From positions 10,652 to 74,651 of the forward strand of contig NW_020194530.1 of the NCBI RefSeq assembly GCF_002865645.1: a stretch of 64,000 nucleotides of DNA, in the 5' to 3' direction. The DNA comes from Hyaloscypha bicolor E (Eukaryota; Ascomycota; Leotiomycetes; Helotiales; Hyaloscyphaceae). Below are positions 26,841-37,489 of this stretch, piece by piece; within the stretch, counting starts at the first letter, position 1, and every line of letters starts with the position of its first letter. A program made the translations under genes and the position numbers. The notes beneath the pieces are model-generated. The model searched no databases, was not told the origin of the DNA, and was given only the letters and a program-made list of their open reading frames with translations.

Positions 26841-28207
26841 ATTTCTTATTTCTAAGTAAGAGAGGGCCTAAGTAATATATAATTATATAACTTCTTTTTT
26901 TAAAGGAACTAGGTTAATTTAAGCTAGGCTATATATCCTACTAGCTTATAGTACTTATAATTAAATTAGCTAGTGGATTTTACTAGAATGCCTCGAGTAA
27001 ATATAGTTATATAACTTAAGCGAGTATATAACTGCATTTACTTTAGCTCTAGGTTATATATATTAAAATAAGCTTTTTTGATTTACTAAAAGCCTAATAT
27101 CAAGCCTTTATAATATAGTTAGAACTAACTATATATATCCTTACTATTATAGTAATCCCTTAGCTATAATATAACGGAAGCTCCGGCCTCCTTATTACTA
27201 TTTCGGGTATTAATAGCCTTCTGGAAGGAGGAAGCAGGGTAGTCGGTCTATAAATAGTCTCGAGTATACTATACTAGTAAGCTAATTATAGATTTAAAGC
27301 CCTGGCAGGTAATATAAGTAATTTCCCCCCGGGATAGGTACCTAATAAAATGACCTGTATAGAAAAGCTTAGGGAGTAAAACCCTAGAGTATAACTGGCT
27401 ACTAATTCTTTTGCTATTCTGGTTCTTATACTACCTCTACTCCTTACTTATTTAATCGGGAGGAAGTAAGGAGAAGAGAAAAAGAAGTGGCTAGAGAAGA
27501 AGTAAGCAGGAGAAGAAAAGGGAAAAAGAGAAGGAGAGGCAAAGGGCGGGCGAGGAGGGCTTTATATACTTCTTAAAGCTAGACTAGTGTCCCTATATAG
27601 TATCTCTTACTTAAAAAACAAGACTAAAAAAAATGGATCTACTTATTGCCAAATACTATAAGAGTATTTATTAAGAAGCAAATCAGGAGCCTAACTAGGA
27701 ATCAAACCTAGGCTATAGAGTTTACTAACTCTATATACTATTATTATACTATCGGGCCTTTTAGTAACTGCTATTTAATTGCAGTTAGTTCTTACTTAGC
27801 CTATACTAGGCAATAGAGTTTTGTAAAGTAATTCCTTGTTTTAATATATAAGACCCGGCCCTATAGGCAGGTACTATAGCTATACTACGGCTATAGATAG
27901 TAAACGCTATTATAGCTAACTAGGTACTCAGTTATCTAGTATTTGTTTTCAGGCTAGGGCTTATACTCTCTTAGCTCGGCCATACCCCTCAAGTTATAGC
28001 TACTAAGAAGCTTTATAGTTGCCTTGAGTTCGTCTCCCAAGAGTTAGTATAGCTATACTTACAGGTACTGCTCTTAACTATATACCTCTAGGATAATACA
28101 GGACTTATAGGTATGGTAGATAGCAACTCTATAAGCTAGATTATATAATAATATAACGAGAATACGCTTCGAGACAAGGGAATGCTTATTAAAAGGTAAT
28201 AGGGGAA
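26841..28207. other. Mixed repeat relics, less AT-rich
   Basis: Patchy sequence with moderate GC islands (27,180-27,560 and 27,800-28,200) and no open frame of gene length. 27,460-27,560 is purine-rich (GGAGAAG-type). It contains the tRNA-like relic described separately. It looks like several overlapping old transposon fragments that escaped part of RIP; none identified. Confidence 0.4.
27686..27758 (-). tRNA. tRNA-like relic (possible SINE head)
   Basis: The minus strand gives a 73-nt sequence starting GGCCCGATAGTATAATAATA and ending AGGCTCC. It keeps the T-arm consensus (TAGGTTTGATTCCTA, i.e. a mutated GGTTCGAATCC box B), a box-A-like TAGTATAAT stretch and an anticodon-like hairpin TAGAG/CTCTA around TTAGTAAA. 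The anticodon loop is 8 nt instead of 7 and the acceptor stem has at least two mismatches. The likely anticodon would be AGT or TGT (Thr), but this is unsure. Setting in RIP DNA suggests a tRNA pseudogene or the head of a SINE, not a functional tRNA. Confidence 0.4.
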
Positions 28208-28314
28208 GTGCCCCTTTACCGAAATCCCTTTTACCGGAAAGTATATTAGTTAGTAGTATATATACTAATTAGTATACGGGCATTCTTACCTTTCACCAAA
28301 AAAGGGGCCTTGTA
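28208..28314. mobile_element. Palindromic MITE-like element
   Basis: About 107 bp bounded by near-complementary ends (GCCCCTTT... and ...AAAAAAGGGGC) with an imperfect central palindrome around AGTAGTATATATACTAATTAG. It would fold into a long hairpin. No target duplication or second copy is visible. An isolated hairpin inside older repeat debris is the alternative. Confidence 0.35.
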
Positions 28315-28323
28315 TAAGGGATA

Positions 28324-28480
28324 GGTATCTAATTTATAGCTATTTATCTATTATTTAATATTAAGTTATTAATTATATAATTTTAGTAAAAGAGCTTTTT
28401 AATAATATATGTTTTTTAAAACTACTTTATTTATATATCTGCTTTTTAGGTATTTAATTACTTTTCAGGTATTTAATTAA
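28324..28480. repeat. End-only fragment of the 8.3-kb family
   Basis: Matches the last roughly 135 bp of the three large copies (GGTAYCTAAYTTATAGCTATT through TTTTTAGGTATTTAA). A short duplicate of the last 15-20 bp follows (CTTTTCAGGTATTTAATTA). It shows that the right end of the family can occur alone. Confidence 0.55.
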
Positions 28481-28909
28481 TTATAGACTATATATTAATT
28501 TCTTTTCTAACTAGTAGTATTAATATTTTAATATTAAAAATTAATAAAATAAGAAAATTATTTTTGTTTTAATTTTTCTTATATATAAACTAACTAATTT
28601 TAATTTTAAAATATTAAAACTAATATAAATCTTCTAATCCTAAAAGAAATCATTTAGTTAGAATAATAAATATAAAAATATTTAAAGTATTTATTAGTAT
28701 TATATTACTAGATTATTTCTATTAGAACTTCTAAATAAATTACTTTTATCTAGAAAAATTTGAGATATAAAAGTAATATAAATACTAAGAAATAGTAATA
28801 AGAAGCTATTTATTTATATATAGTATAAAATACTCGGACTCAATTTGCTTTAGGCATTTCCGGATGAGAAAACCTTGTACTCTTGTAAAAGAAATACATT
28901 CAAGCATTC
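28481..28909. other. AT-rich boundary, no gene
   Basis: RIP-type sequence up to about 28,830, then an abrupt shift to balanced base composition just before the downstream ORF of the caspase-like gene. No promoter or terminator motif can be defined. Confidence 0.5.
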
Positions 28910-29524
28910 TCACAACCTAATGCAGGATGAGCACCTTCGGTGTTGGTCGTCAGGGCAGCACTCGCCCCATAGATTTATATTTACCTCGCGGTAATCCTTG
29001 CAGCAGACCCACCAACCCTTCCTATCGAACCTTGCCAGGCCTCCACCGCTCCTCCGGTGTCTGGACCCAGCCGAGATGAGCCGCGGAGTCTGAGATCGGC
29101 TACCAGGGTTGCTGGTACCGACCTCCGCAGTTGTTATAGAAGACGATGACTCAAGATCTGACCACGGGTCCTCAGAAAGGGGAGACCCCGGAGAGGTTGG
29201 CACTTGAGAATTATCAAACTCAGAATCTGGTCCTCCGCTGATCGGCTTTGGCGCGGACGCGGATGAGGTTGTAATGGAGACCTCCAATTTTCTATTTGCC
29301 ATCCCAATCGTCTGGGATATTTCGGCGGAGGGTGCATTAGATGCCGTGTGATACTGAGTTCCCGGCGCGAATACATTTCGTGTCTTCCCTTTGTGGGTCT
29401 TCGTAGGAGGTGGGTCCTCGATCCGTGGGGATAAGCCTTTATCCCCACAATGGGATTCGGATTCTTTCAGATCATCCGCTGAGTAAATATCTTCTATTGC
29501 TAGTTTTGTCAGCATCTGCATCAT
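28910..29524 (-). CDS. Disordered protein with C-terminal Cys motif; possible 3' part of the caspase-like gene
   Basis: A 204-residue frame overlapping the stop of the upstream caspase-like gene by 4 nt (ATGA). The middle is Ser/Pro/Thr-rich and probably disordered (about residues 25-150). The last 35 residues contain WWVCC, then CCPDDQHRRCSSC, resembling the small Cys/His motif that ends many fungal proteins of unknown function (WxCCxC...CxxCxHxRCxxC), with one expected Cys apparently replaced. The frame stays open upstream of the ATG for about 45 nt. It may therefore be a 3' exon of the caspase-like gene joined by an intron I could not place in phase, or a product of a frameshift. No ribosomal reinitiation signal is apparent. 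Not clearly a separate gene. Confidence 0.4.
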   Translation of the reverse strand: MMQMLTKLAIEDIYSADDLKESESHCGDKGLSPRIEDPPPTKTHKGKTRNVFAPGTQYHTASNAPSAEISQTIGMANRKLEVSITTSSASAPKPISGGPDSEFDNSQVPTSPGSPLSEDPWSDLESSSSITTAEVGTSNPGSRSQTPRLISAGSRHRRSGGGLARFDRKGWWVCCKDYREVNINLWGECCPDDQHRRCSSCIRL

Positions 29525-30932
29525 TGGACTCTCGCCCCAAAGACTGGGGGTGGAATACCTTCCGTATTACAGTTGGCACAAGCGTCTCCGCAAGGGCATG
29601 ATGTGCTAGACTCTGCTGGATCACTCGTAACATAGTTGCCAGAAGAAACGTACCCTATAAAGGTGTATGCTGGATTGCTGGGCAGTAAGTTCCATACGGT
29701 CATAGGAATCCGCAATAGTAACAAGGTCGAGAAACTGACATATGCACCTTCAATATGGAAGTCTTTCACGTCGGCAGGAGCATTACGGACCCATTCCAGC
29801 CAAGCTTGTTTATTGTAGCATTTCTCGAGCCGTGCGGCCAACAGGATGAAAGGGTATCGTCCCTCCTCATAAGGCCACGTGCCTTTTTGGGGTTGACCCT
29901 CACCAGGGTGGGTATTAGATCTCTCCCTCTCGTTAATGTCTAGACTTACTAGCGAAATTCCGGAGGAGGCAACACTGTACTTTTCATCTTCAGATTCCGC
30001 CGGCGACGGATATACGGTGCCAAGTGGTGCGAGGACAATGCTTCGATTTGGACTGGCCCTACACACACCCGTGAAAATAGGTGTCCGTCTGGGTTGTTGC
30101 TCGAACAGTAACCGATTTTCAGCCATATCAACATAATTGCCATCCTCGCCCTTCAGCAATTCGGGCGCCCAACATTTCAGCTTGCTAACAACTCGAACAT
30201 GCAACTCGCTGATAGTGAATGGCAGACCTTTTGACGCGATAGCAAGAGTATGGGTAAGAGCCCTCGTAAAAGAGTGGTCTCCGACTTCGGCTGCAATGGC
30301 TTCGTACCCGCAGGCTGTAATCGCTTCCATAACTTTGTTGCTTCGTTGTTGAGAGTCGGTAGTGGGAATAGCGGTCGAGTGACAACAATCACAAAGGAGA
30401 ACGACATCGGCATCGGCCTCCTCAAACATGGACTGAATACCACCGGACGGTACTACCGTGTAAGGATCGTTGCGATTACTGGTCTTATCAGCTTACGTTG
30501 CCAGCTGGGATATTCCACTACTTACGCAAACCACAATGAAGCCTCATTTGACTGCAACGCACCCCTGGCATGCCCAGCATAATAGACTATCAGGAGCGTG
30601 TCTTTCTCTTCTCCCTCGAGAAAGTCATAGACTCGCTTCTTGAGGGCCCTGTCAGGCTTTATGCTAGGGATCTTGTAGTCTCGCACGCTGAAATGGTATC
30701 TGTCCTTAAGCACTCTTCGAAGGGGCTCAATTTCAGCCTCAACTCCCAAGTCGTCGGCTTCCCATGATAGAAGCAAGACACGGACTTGGGAATACCGAAT
30801 ACTGTGCCGCTTCGGCCATACTGCCTGGACGGCTTCATTCAGGTCAGCTCCAAGCTCCTCGACGTCCCGGATATGACATTCTGTGAAAGAGGAATCGTGG
30901 GTTCGGGATGGTTTTCGGATCTTGTCGGACAT
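29521..30932 (-). CDS. Caspase-like (peptidase C14 fold) protein
   Basis: Two exons, 30932-30526 and 30478-29521, give 454 residues. The ATG at 30932 has a good context (ATCAAAATG). The intron (30525-30479, 47 bp) has donor GTAAGT and acceptor CCAG and restores the frame as ...LWFANRNDPYTVV.... Residues about 45-250 look like the caspase-like domain common in filamentous fungi. The catalytic His is in YYAGHA (H121) and the catalytic Cys in DCCHS (C168), the order seen in metacaspases. Metacaspases have DSCHSG; the DCCHS form is typical of fungal caspase-like proteins, often linked to self/non-self or cell-death genes. After residue 330 a conserved fungal segment follows (WLEWVRNAP, then VWNLLPSNPAYTFIGYVSS). 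The C-terminus has CPCGDACANC. Substrate and partners are unknown. The gene lies between RIP blocks yet both exons are open, so it is probably functional. Cleavage activity is inference. Confidence 0.75.
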
Positions 30933-32930
30933 TTTGATGTTGGAACTCGGCCAGGAATGAGACGGCGTCACACTGCTTCCTAATGCCCTATGGTATACTC
31001 TGCGAGTCAGTTGACAAAGAGCTGTGGCAGAAAACGAAAAGAATGGTGAAGCAAATATGAATATTAAGCAACGGCTTTGGGGGGCAAGGCTAAGGCGTGC
31101 ATTGAATCGGTGAGAGACCGGTGACGCTTTAGGAACAGGGCTGGACACGTGCTTCTGCATCCACCAACCACTACAAAGCAGAACGGCACCGCTGCCTGTT
31201 TTCAAAGGCCTAAAATCTGATATACCCTGCTGTGTTATCAGTAAATCTGATCTACCCTCTCCACCCGCCGCATTAAGCTGGCCAACTAGTTAATGGCAAT
31301 TATTAGGCCATGGATGTCCCTATTAACGTCGCTATCGCTGTCGCTGTCACCCCCTAACGATAGTAAAGTACCCCAAATACCCTCAAAACTGCCACTTTTT
31401 AGTGAGGATATCGCGATTTTAATTAAATAGCAATCTATATTATAAACTTATATACTTTCGTATATTACTTATATATTTTATTTTCACGATTTAAATATAC
31501 TTCTAGTAAGGATTTTATTAAAGTTCTATAAAGTTTAAAAATTAGAAATAGTTATAAAGGTTATAATTATAAGTATTATCTAGTAATAAGAAAAGCATTA
31601 TAAGTATAAGGCTTTATAGGCTTTCTAAAGCCAAAATATAATATATAAACTCTATAAATATTACTAAATCTATTCGTTTTATAAGTTATAAAGCCTATTA
31701 AAGTTATATTAATTAATTAGTTAGCTTAATATAATAAATAAAGAAAATAAATTAGATTTATTAATAATATAATAAAATATATTATATTTTGGGCTATTTT
31801 TAAATAATTTCAATTAGAGACTAATATTATAATAACTTTAATATATAGTATAAATATTTAAAATAAGAGCCGATTTTACTAATAATTATAATATTTAATA
31901 TAATAAAAAATTATATAATTAGTTTTTATATAGCTTAATAAACTTATTAATTATATATATAATTTCAAATAATATAGTTTTAAGAAAAATTTAATATAAT
32001 ATTTAGAATAAAAATAAATAACTAAATATAAAAATTTGAAATTAGACTAGTTATAAAAGATTAATATTATATAAAATATAAATTAAAAATAAAATTATTA
32101 AAAATTAAAAATTAAAGCCGATTTTAAACTTTATTATATTATAAAAATAAAAAGAGAATTTTAAGAAATTTAATAAAAGCTTATAATTTTAAAATATTAT
32201 TTTATATTATATTTAATAAAAATAATAAGTCTTAATTACTAATTAATAAAAGTAAATATAAGATATATAATATTAATATTAGACTTTAAAGTATATTTCT
32301 AAGCTTTCTTTTAAAATAAACTTATTTTAAGAACTATAAATATAAATATATTTATATTTATAAGCTTATATAAATAAAAATATAACTTCTTGAAAATATA
32401 TATATTAAAATAATATTTCTATAAATAAGATCTCGGTTTTCGAGAATTATATTATAGGCTAAAATTATATTAAAAATATATAAAATAAAAAGAATTCTTT
32501 ATTATTAATCTAAATTTTAAAAAAATATAATAATTATTATTTTACTTTAATCTTTTTAAGTCCTGAATTAATTTTATTATTAAAGTATTAAAAAAAGCTA
32601 ATAAATTTTATTAATATAAGTATTAGAAATATAAAAATTTAGCTTTTATATATATAAGTTATATTATTATTTATTATAACAAGTAATAAACTTCTAGTAT
32701 TAATTCTAGTAAATTTAATAAGAGATATATTAATAAAGTAAGCTAGAACTATAAAAAATTAGAACTCTTTTAGTATAAATAATGGTTTTGGGATGTCTTA
32801 CCTTTATTACAGCAACTGAATCCGTGAGTAGAGTGCAAATTCTTTTGTAATCCTAAACTGACAAACTTATTGTCTCAGTGCCCCATTCCCAATACCCAAG
32901 GAGGTTATTTAAGAGGCCATTATATCATTA
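30933..32930. other. Promoter region then AT-rich RIP spacer
   Basis: 30,933-31,400 is normal-GC DNA upstream of the caspase-like gene. It contains a direct repeat of AAATCTGATMTACCCT (near 31,212 and 31,243) and a short CT-rich stretch. From about 31,410 to 32,780 the sequence is RIP-degraded A/T with no frame. The last 150 bp return to normal composition ahead of the pseudogene at 32,931. Confidence 0.5.
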
Positions 32931-33272
32931 GACTGTCTCCTTCCTTCTCGGGAGGATCGCACTGCGGAGTATCTAGAGGAAGAGAAAACAAAGTTGGAGC
33001 TTCGCATTTTGGGTGAGCCGTTGGCGGCTCATAATAGATCTAAACTCAGGGACTTCTCGTTCTATCATGACCGTCTGATAGACATAGCTTATGAGTACCC
33101 TAATCCACAGCGGAATTAGGCGACAATTTGGAAGGACAAGAGATATGTCATGTCGTTCTAGACATTTTAGCGAGGGTTATTAATCTTCTTCCTCACCCTC
33201 ACGTTTGGGATAGTGGCATCGGTCGTCGCTGGGTTGCAACTTGGGTTCGCAATAACACCGCCCTCGAAATAG
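32931..33272 (+). pseudogene. C-terminal relic of a fungal membrane protein
   Basis: One plus-strand frame reads LPSREDRTAEYLEEEKTKLE..., then SFYHDRLIDIAYEYPNPQ, then after three TAG codons a hydrophobic helix LLIFFLTLTFGIVASVVAGL. This charged stretch followed by one transmembrane helix near the C-terminus is a pattern I recognise from uncharacterised fungal proteins, often found beside HET/NLR-type genes. Two of the three TAGs sit in what would be a WTFW motif, consistent with TGG-to-TAG transitions. No start or N-terminal part is found upstream, where RIP DNA begins. Function unknown. Confidence 0.55.
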
Positions 33273-35254
33273 TCTCAGAACGAATTTCCGTTGCTAAAAT
33301 TTTCTTTTATTGCCAGATCTCGTATATCACTTGCTGTGATAGCATCAAACTTATGACGCTCCTACAATTTCAAGGAGTAGGTTCTCCTTGTGAAAGCGGA
33401 GCGCTGTTCCCTTGATGTCCTTGTTTGGCTCAATTTCAGCTCATTATAGTATTCCTAGAATGGTTAAATCCATAAGTATAATAGCTCTAATTCAAGTTAT
33501 ACTAATAAGTGCCTTGTATTGCGGAACTTCGACTCTCCACACTGGCACTCTTCGGTGGAGTGGCCCGTGGCTTAGTGGGGTACATCAAGAACGCCCCTCA
33601 CATACTAAACTCCATAGCAACGCGACCTGGCTAGATTACTATTTGCCAACTCTGCCCGTTCATTATTTCAGCGTATAGCTTACAGTCGAGGGCTTAAATA
33701 CCATGCGCCTCGTCCTCATATCACTGCGTTTGCCTTTCCCAATGGCTTTTCTGCGGGAGCCCTACTATATAACTTGCGACTGTGTACTCCCTAGACACGG
33801 CTGTGAAGTCTCTGCTCACCCATAGAAGCCTGGGTCTTGCGTAAGGGCGTCACGGATTTCCTGCTGACCATGCTACAGCGTTGAAACTGTCTCTTGCAAT
33901 CTCCCGTAGTAGTCTGGGTCGCTTGGGAGAGAAGTTCGGATCTGCTGTACGCACTTTGTTATATAGCCCCCTGCCAATAATAAGCGTTGTTCATCACTTT
34001 CTGCCACAGCCCACAATCAAGAACACTCTGATTTCAGCTGGTATTCCGATCTTAGACGCTTAAGCTAAAACCTCAGCTAAAGTAAGGGCATTTTCAAAGT
34101 CATTCAGCTCGTAAGCACAGTGGCTCTAATGAACATTGTATTAACCCATGCTTTAGATCCTAGTACTTAGAAGCACCTGTGGGTAGAGGAGTGTAGTGGG
34201 GCGGGGTACAGTAATCAGCCCCTATTTAGCGAACGAGCCTCGGCTTAATAACCCCGCGCTGAGTACCCCGCATTCCCAAAAGTCATCCCCTTATTTATAT
34301 ATGCACTTCCCCAATGTCCCCACTTCACTAAGTGTGCCCAATCTGACATGCTCGCCAATGTATAATCAATGGGGCGTGTCGATATAGGGCTTACATCAAT
34401 AATCCTGAGATCTGCAGCAAATTACAATTCTTTCCTGCAAGTAATTAATATGTGAGATATCTATACTTGAGGTTTAATTGAACATTCTTACATCCATATA
34501 TTACAGCTAAAACGCTCGAAAGCTCATTATAATTATAGATCTAGCATAATTCAGCATTTCATCTCTTTTCCTCTAATATATACTATATATAGCTATATTC
34601 TCCGAAATCCTTACAAGAGCAAATAAAGGAAAAGTAGTAGTTATAACGGGTATTATAAAAGATATTTCCTACTATTTATTTGTCTCTTAATATTTTCTAT
34701 CTTATAATACACTTCCCGCTCCAGAAATCGATATAGCAATTGCTTTCTTCTTATAACTAGCCTTTTAGTAGCTTATATAAAAATAAAATAATATATAGCT
34801 TAAACTTAATATATTTTTATAATAACTTAGAAATCGTTTTTAGTATTACGAGTGTAAAAGAAAAGAAAGACATTTAAATAGTAATATAATATATATAAAT
34901 TAATATTATATATAGTAATTAAAGATAAGAAAAGAATAAAAAGATAGGGATATTTGATTTAAGGAAAGTAAGATATAAAGATCTGGAAATAGTATTTAAA
35001 AGTAAAGCCGAGGAGATATATAGAAAATAAAAAGGCTTGAGCTTTAAATAACTTATAGTATTAGTCGGCCTCTTTATACTCTTTATTAGGGAATTCGTCG
35101 GGTTCGAATTCCTTTTTAAACTCTTTATTTATTATCTTGTATTAAATTTATATCTAAGACTTATTATAATAACCCTTTAAGAACTTTATATTAAGCGTAT
35201 TTAAGAGCTTATTCTTTAACCCCTCTCTCTTAAGCGCCAGTAACCTCGTAATAT
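33273..35254. other. Mixed relics and AT-rich spacer, no intact gene
   Basis: 33,273-34,400 has normal composition but only short frames. A 37-codon plus-strand frame near 33,524-33,634 reads like a hydrophobic helix (LALFGGVARGLVGYI) and may be a fragment of a lost membrane protein. 34,400-35,250 is RIP-type A/T sequence. Nothing else identified. Confidence 0.4.
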
Positions 35255-36010
35255 CTTATCTAAAATCTAGATACAAACCCCGCAAGTCTCATCCCTTTCC
35301 GTAACCGAGGAACGCACATGTTTGTCTATATAGCAATGGCATGTCTTTAAATAGATCTTTATAGAATTCTTCGTCTTTCACGACCCCGTATTTCTCTTTC
35401 ACGTCAGACGCTGCTTCCGCTGTATTCTCATCAGCCAAACTCTAGATTAGGGTGGTCTGGGAAGAAGCTTACCACGTCCCATAGCAGCCAACACACCGCC
35501 TGAATAAAGCGCATAGAGCTAAATCGGATCGTTAAACCCGTCGACCTCCAGCTCTCGTTGCAGGGGGGAAACTATCCGTATCACGGCTGCTTTACTCGTG
35601 TTATACCCTAAGAAGATAGGGACGTCTACTGTGCCTGACCGTAACGCGATGTTGATTATATACTCGCTACGTCGCGCTCCAATTTGTGGAAGGACGAGGG
35701 AGGATCTTATAAGTAGCTAGCTTGGGATTAGCATTTTATTAGGAAGAGGAATGGACGGGGAGGGAGAGATACCCCTTTGAAATTAACCTCCACCTGTCGC
35801 CACACCCTCTCAATCGTACTCATAGTAAAAGGCCGTATCTCATAGATTTCGGCGTTATTTACGAAGATACTAACTGATTAGCACATTCCTATCGCCGCGG
35901 TCTACCTGCAATATCCGACCAGCTAAATATAAGTGGCGAGGACGCCGTTTCAAGCAGTATCCGGGTTTCTCACCTATATATAATGTCTGGTAAGTGGTGG
36001 TGGTTCCTGG
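35255..36010 (-). pseudogene. Short-chain dehydrogenase/reductase (SDR) pseudogene
   Basis: Pieces of a classical NAD(P)-binding SDR are spread over frames on the minus strand, in the right order. They are a Rossmann beta-strand segment (PRHLYLAGR), the NNAG-type motif as VNNAEIYEIRPF, a helix ending in VWRQVEVNFKG, the beta-strand before the active site (IINIALRSG), the catalytic YxxxK as YNTSK, ELEVDGFNDP, and a C-terminal QTCAFLGYGKG...GLYLDF. Frameshifts lie between segments and stops interrupt (TAG/TGA). The N-terminal TGxxxGIG motif is not recognisable. It is a dead gene; family assignment is firm, substrate unknown. Confidence 0.65.
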
Positions 36011-36840
36011 AAAGTTGAGATACAGGCTAACAGTATCCGTCACGAAGACCAAACGCCGGTAGAGACGCCAACGGGTATAAATGCACACAATAGTTGGGAT
36101 GTGGACAAAAGATGAAGCAAACTTGGGTATCAACGCACAAGACGTGCTTGTAGTGAGTCCACCCTCGGATTATTAAAAAGTGAATATTAACGTAACTAGT
36201 CCACTGCCGCAGCAGGAAAATCCGTTGCATCCCTGTACCTGATGACCCTAAAAGAAGGTGTGGGAATTGCATATAGCGTATTAAATGGGTAGAGTAGAGT
36301 AGAGTAGTAGGCACTACTCATACTCTACTCAGCCAAAATATGTCCTATTTATATTCAGTACTTATTGAATATATACTTAAGTAATTTAAGTAATAAGTTA
36401 CATATAAGCATTTATTCTTATAAGAGGGTCCCGCGACTTAATTATTAGTTTTAAACTTACTTTAAAAGGCTATATTATTTTTTAAAAGTAAGTAGAAGTC
36501 AAAATAAGCCTTATATATTTCTTTTTTCTTTGATTTATTATTTAGAAGTTATATATATTAAATAACACGTAATTAATATATTAATTATTACTAGTATAAT
36601 AAGTAGTATTAGAGGAATTTTAAGTAATAAAAAAGATAATAAAGGCAAAAAAAAAAATTAAAGAGAAGAATTAAATAGTATTTATAATATAAAGAAAGAT
36701 ATTAAATGAAATAAATCACGTAATAAGTAATTTACTTTACTTTATTTAAGCTTAGTTATAGTGGGGCTACCTATACTTTATTTAATATTAAATGAATATA
36801 TACTTGAGTTACTTGAGTAGTTTGGCTATTCCTTTGATAT
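36011..36840. other. Gene relic edge and AT-rich spacer
   Basis: Up to about 36,340 the composition is normal, with no assignable frame except the likely 5' remains of the SDR gene. 36,340-36,790 is RIP-type A/T DNA with repeated TTTACTTTATTTAA-like motifs. Confidence 0.4.
36289..36330. repeat. Short GAGTA repeat with inverted arm
   Basis: Tandem AGAGT units (AGAGTAGAGTAGAGTAG) are followed by a complementary arm (CTACTCATACTCTACTC), forming a potential hairpin at the boundary to AT-rich DNA. No function inferred. Confidence 0.45.
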
Positions 36841-37046
36841 ACTAATTGCATAATACGAAAGAAAGAATGCGTCTTCGGGCTTATAGATCTGCAGGACCCA
36901 CTACAGAAACGAGGTGGGAGAAATTCAAACCCAAGGAGTTTTTGGACCAAGACCCCTGGGCCATCCCGGCCTGCCTCACGATTTACCAAGCACGAACAGT
37001 TCTCTTCATGGATAGAATGTATTCAATCTGCAAAAGCAGAATATGA

Positions 37047-37480
37047 ATGTATCGGCTTCTCGCCTTTAGAGTGCCCATGGCTGAGGGCGGAGTAAGTGTA
37101 TCCAGTCTAGCGCTACCCCCACCACCAGTCGAATTGCCTTCTTTTCATCTTTTTGATTGCAATATTTGCGGTCTGAAGATCAAGGTAAACCGAAAACGTG
37201 ACTGGAAGTATGTGAACCATTCTCCTGAGGTTACGAATGTTTGGATGCTTACTTTCAAGTAGGAAACCTATTTTCAGCGACTTACAGCCTAACGTCTGCA
37301 TGCTTGAGCATTGCAAGAGTCCTGGAGCTCTGCCTTTTCAAAACGTCGAGACTTGATGAAGCATGAATTGCAAGACCACCAGCTCTGCGAAATGTTTTAT
37401 TGATGTATCTTCGCGGGCTGCGAGGCTAAAATAAAGACCTTGAGTCTGTTTATCGTCACCAGTTAGCGCATAGTATAGCA
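37047..37480 (+). pseudogene. C2H2 zinc-finger protein relic (acuF-like fungal type)
   Basis: The plus strand encodes a Pro-rich linker (SLALPPPPVELPS) then FDCNICGLKIKVNRKRDW, the first half of a fungal C2H2-like finger. A credible intron (37208-37277, donor GTATGT, acceptor TTTTCAG) joins this to DLQPNVCMLEHCKSPGALPFQ. A single-base frameshift then leads to RRDLMKHELQDHQ and a further CIFAGCEAK finger start after a TGA. This order (FxCPxC...R+W..DLxPYVC...R..W..HE...H) is that of the fungal C2H2 module sometimes called oxidoreductase acuF-like zinc finger. Frameshift, stops and the lack of a complete N-terminus indicate a pseudogene. The nucleic-acid or partner target is unknown. Confidence 0.5.
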
Positions 37481-37489
37481 TCAGAAACC

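Noticed and set aside
1..28900. Mitochondrial or centromeric DNA because of extreme A/T
   Set aside because: The A/T comes from transitions in recognisable transposon copies with CA/TG depletion, as in RIP. No mitochondrial genes are seen. A centromere cannot be excluded but has no positive evidence.
29636..30983. Plus-strand frames of 60-110 codons opposite the caspase-like gene
   Set aside because: They are shadows of the minus-strand gene and show no family features.
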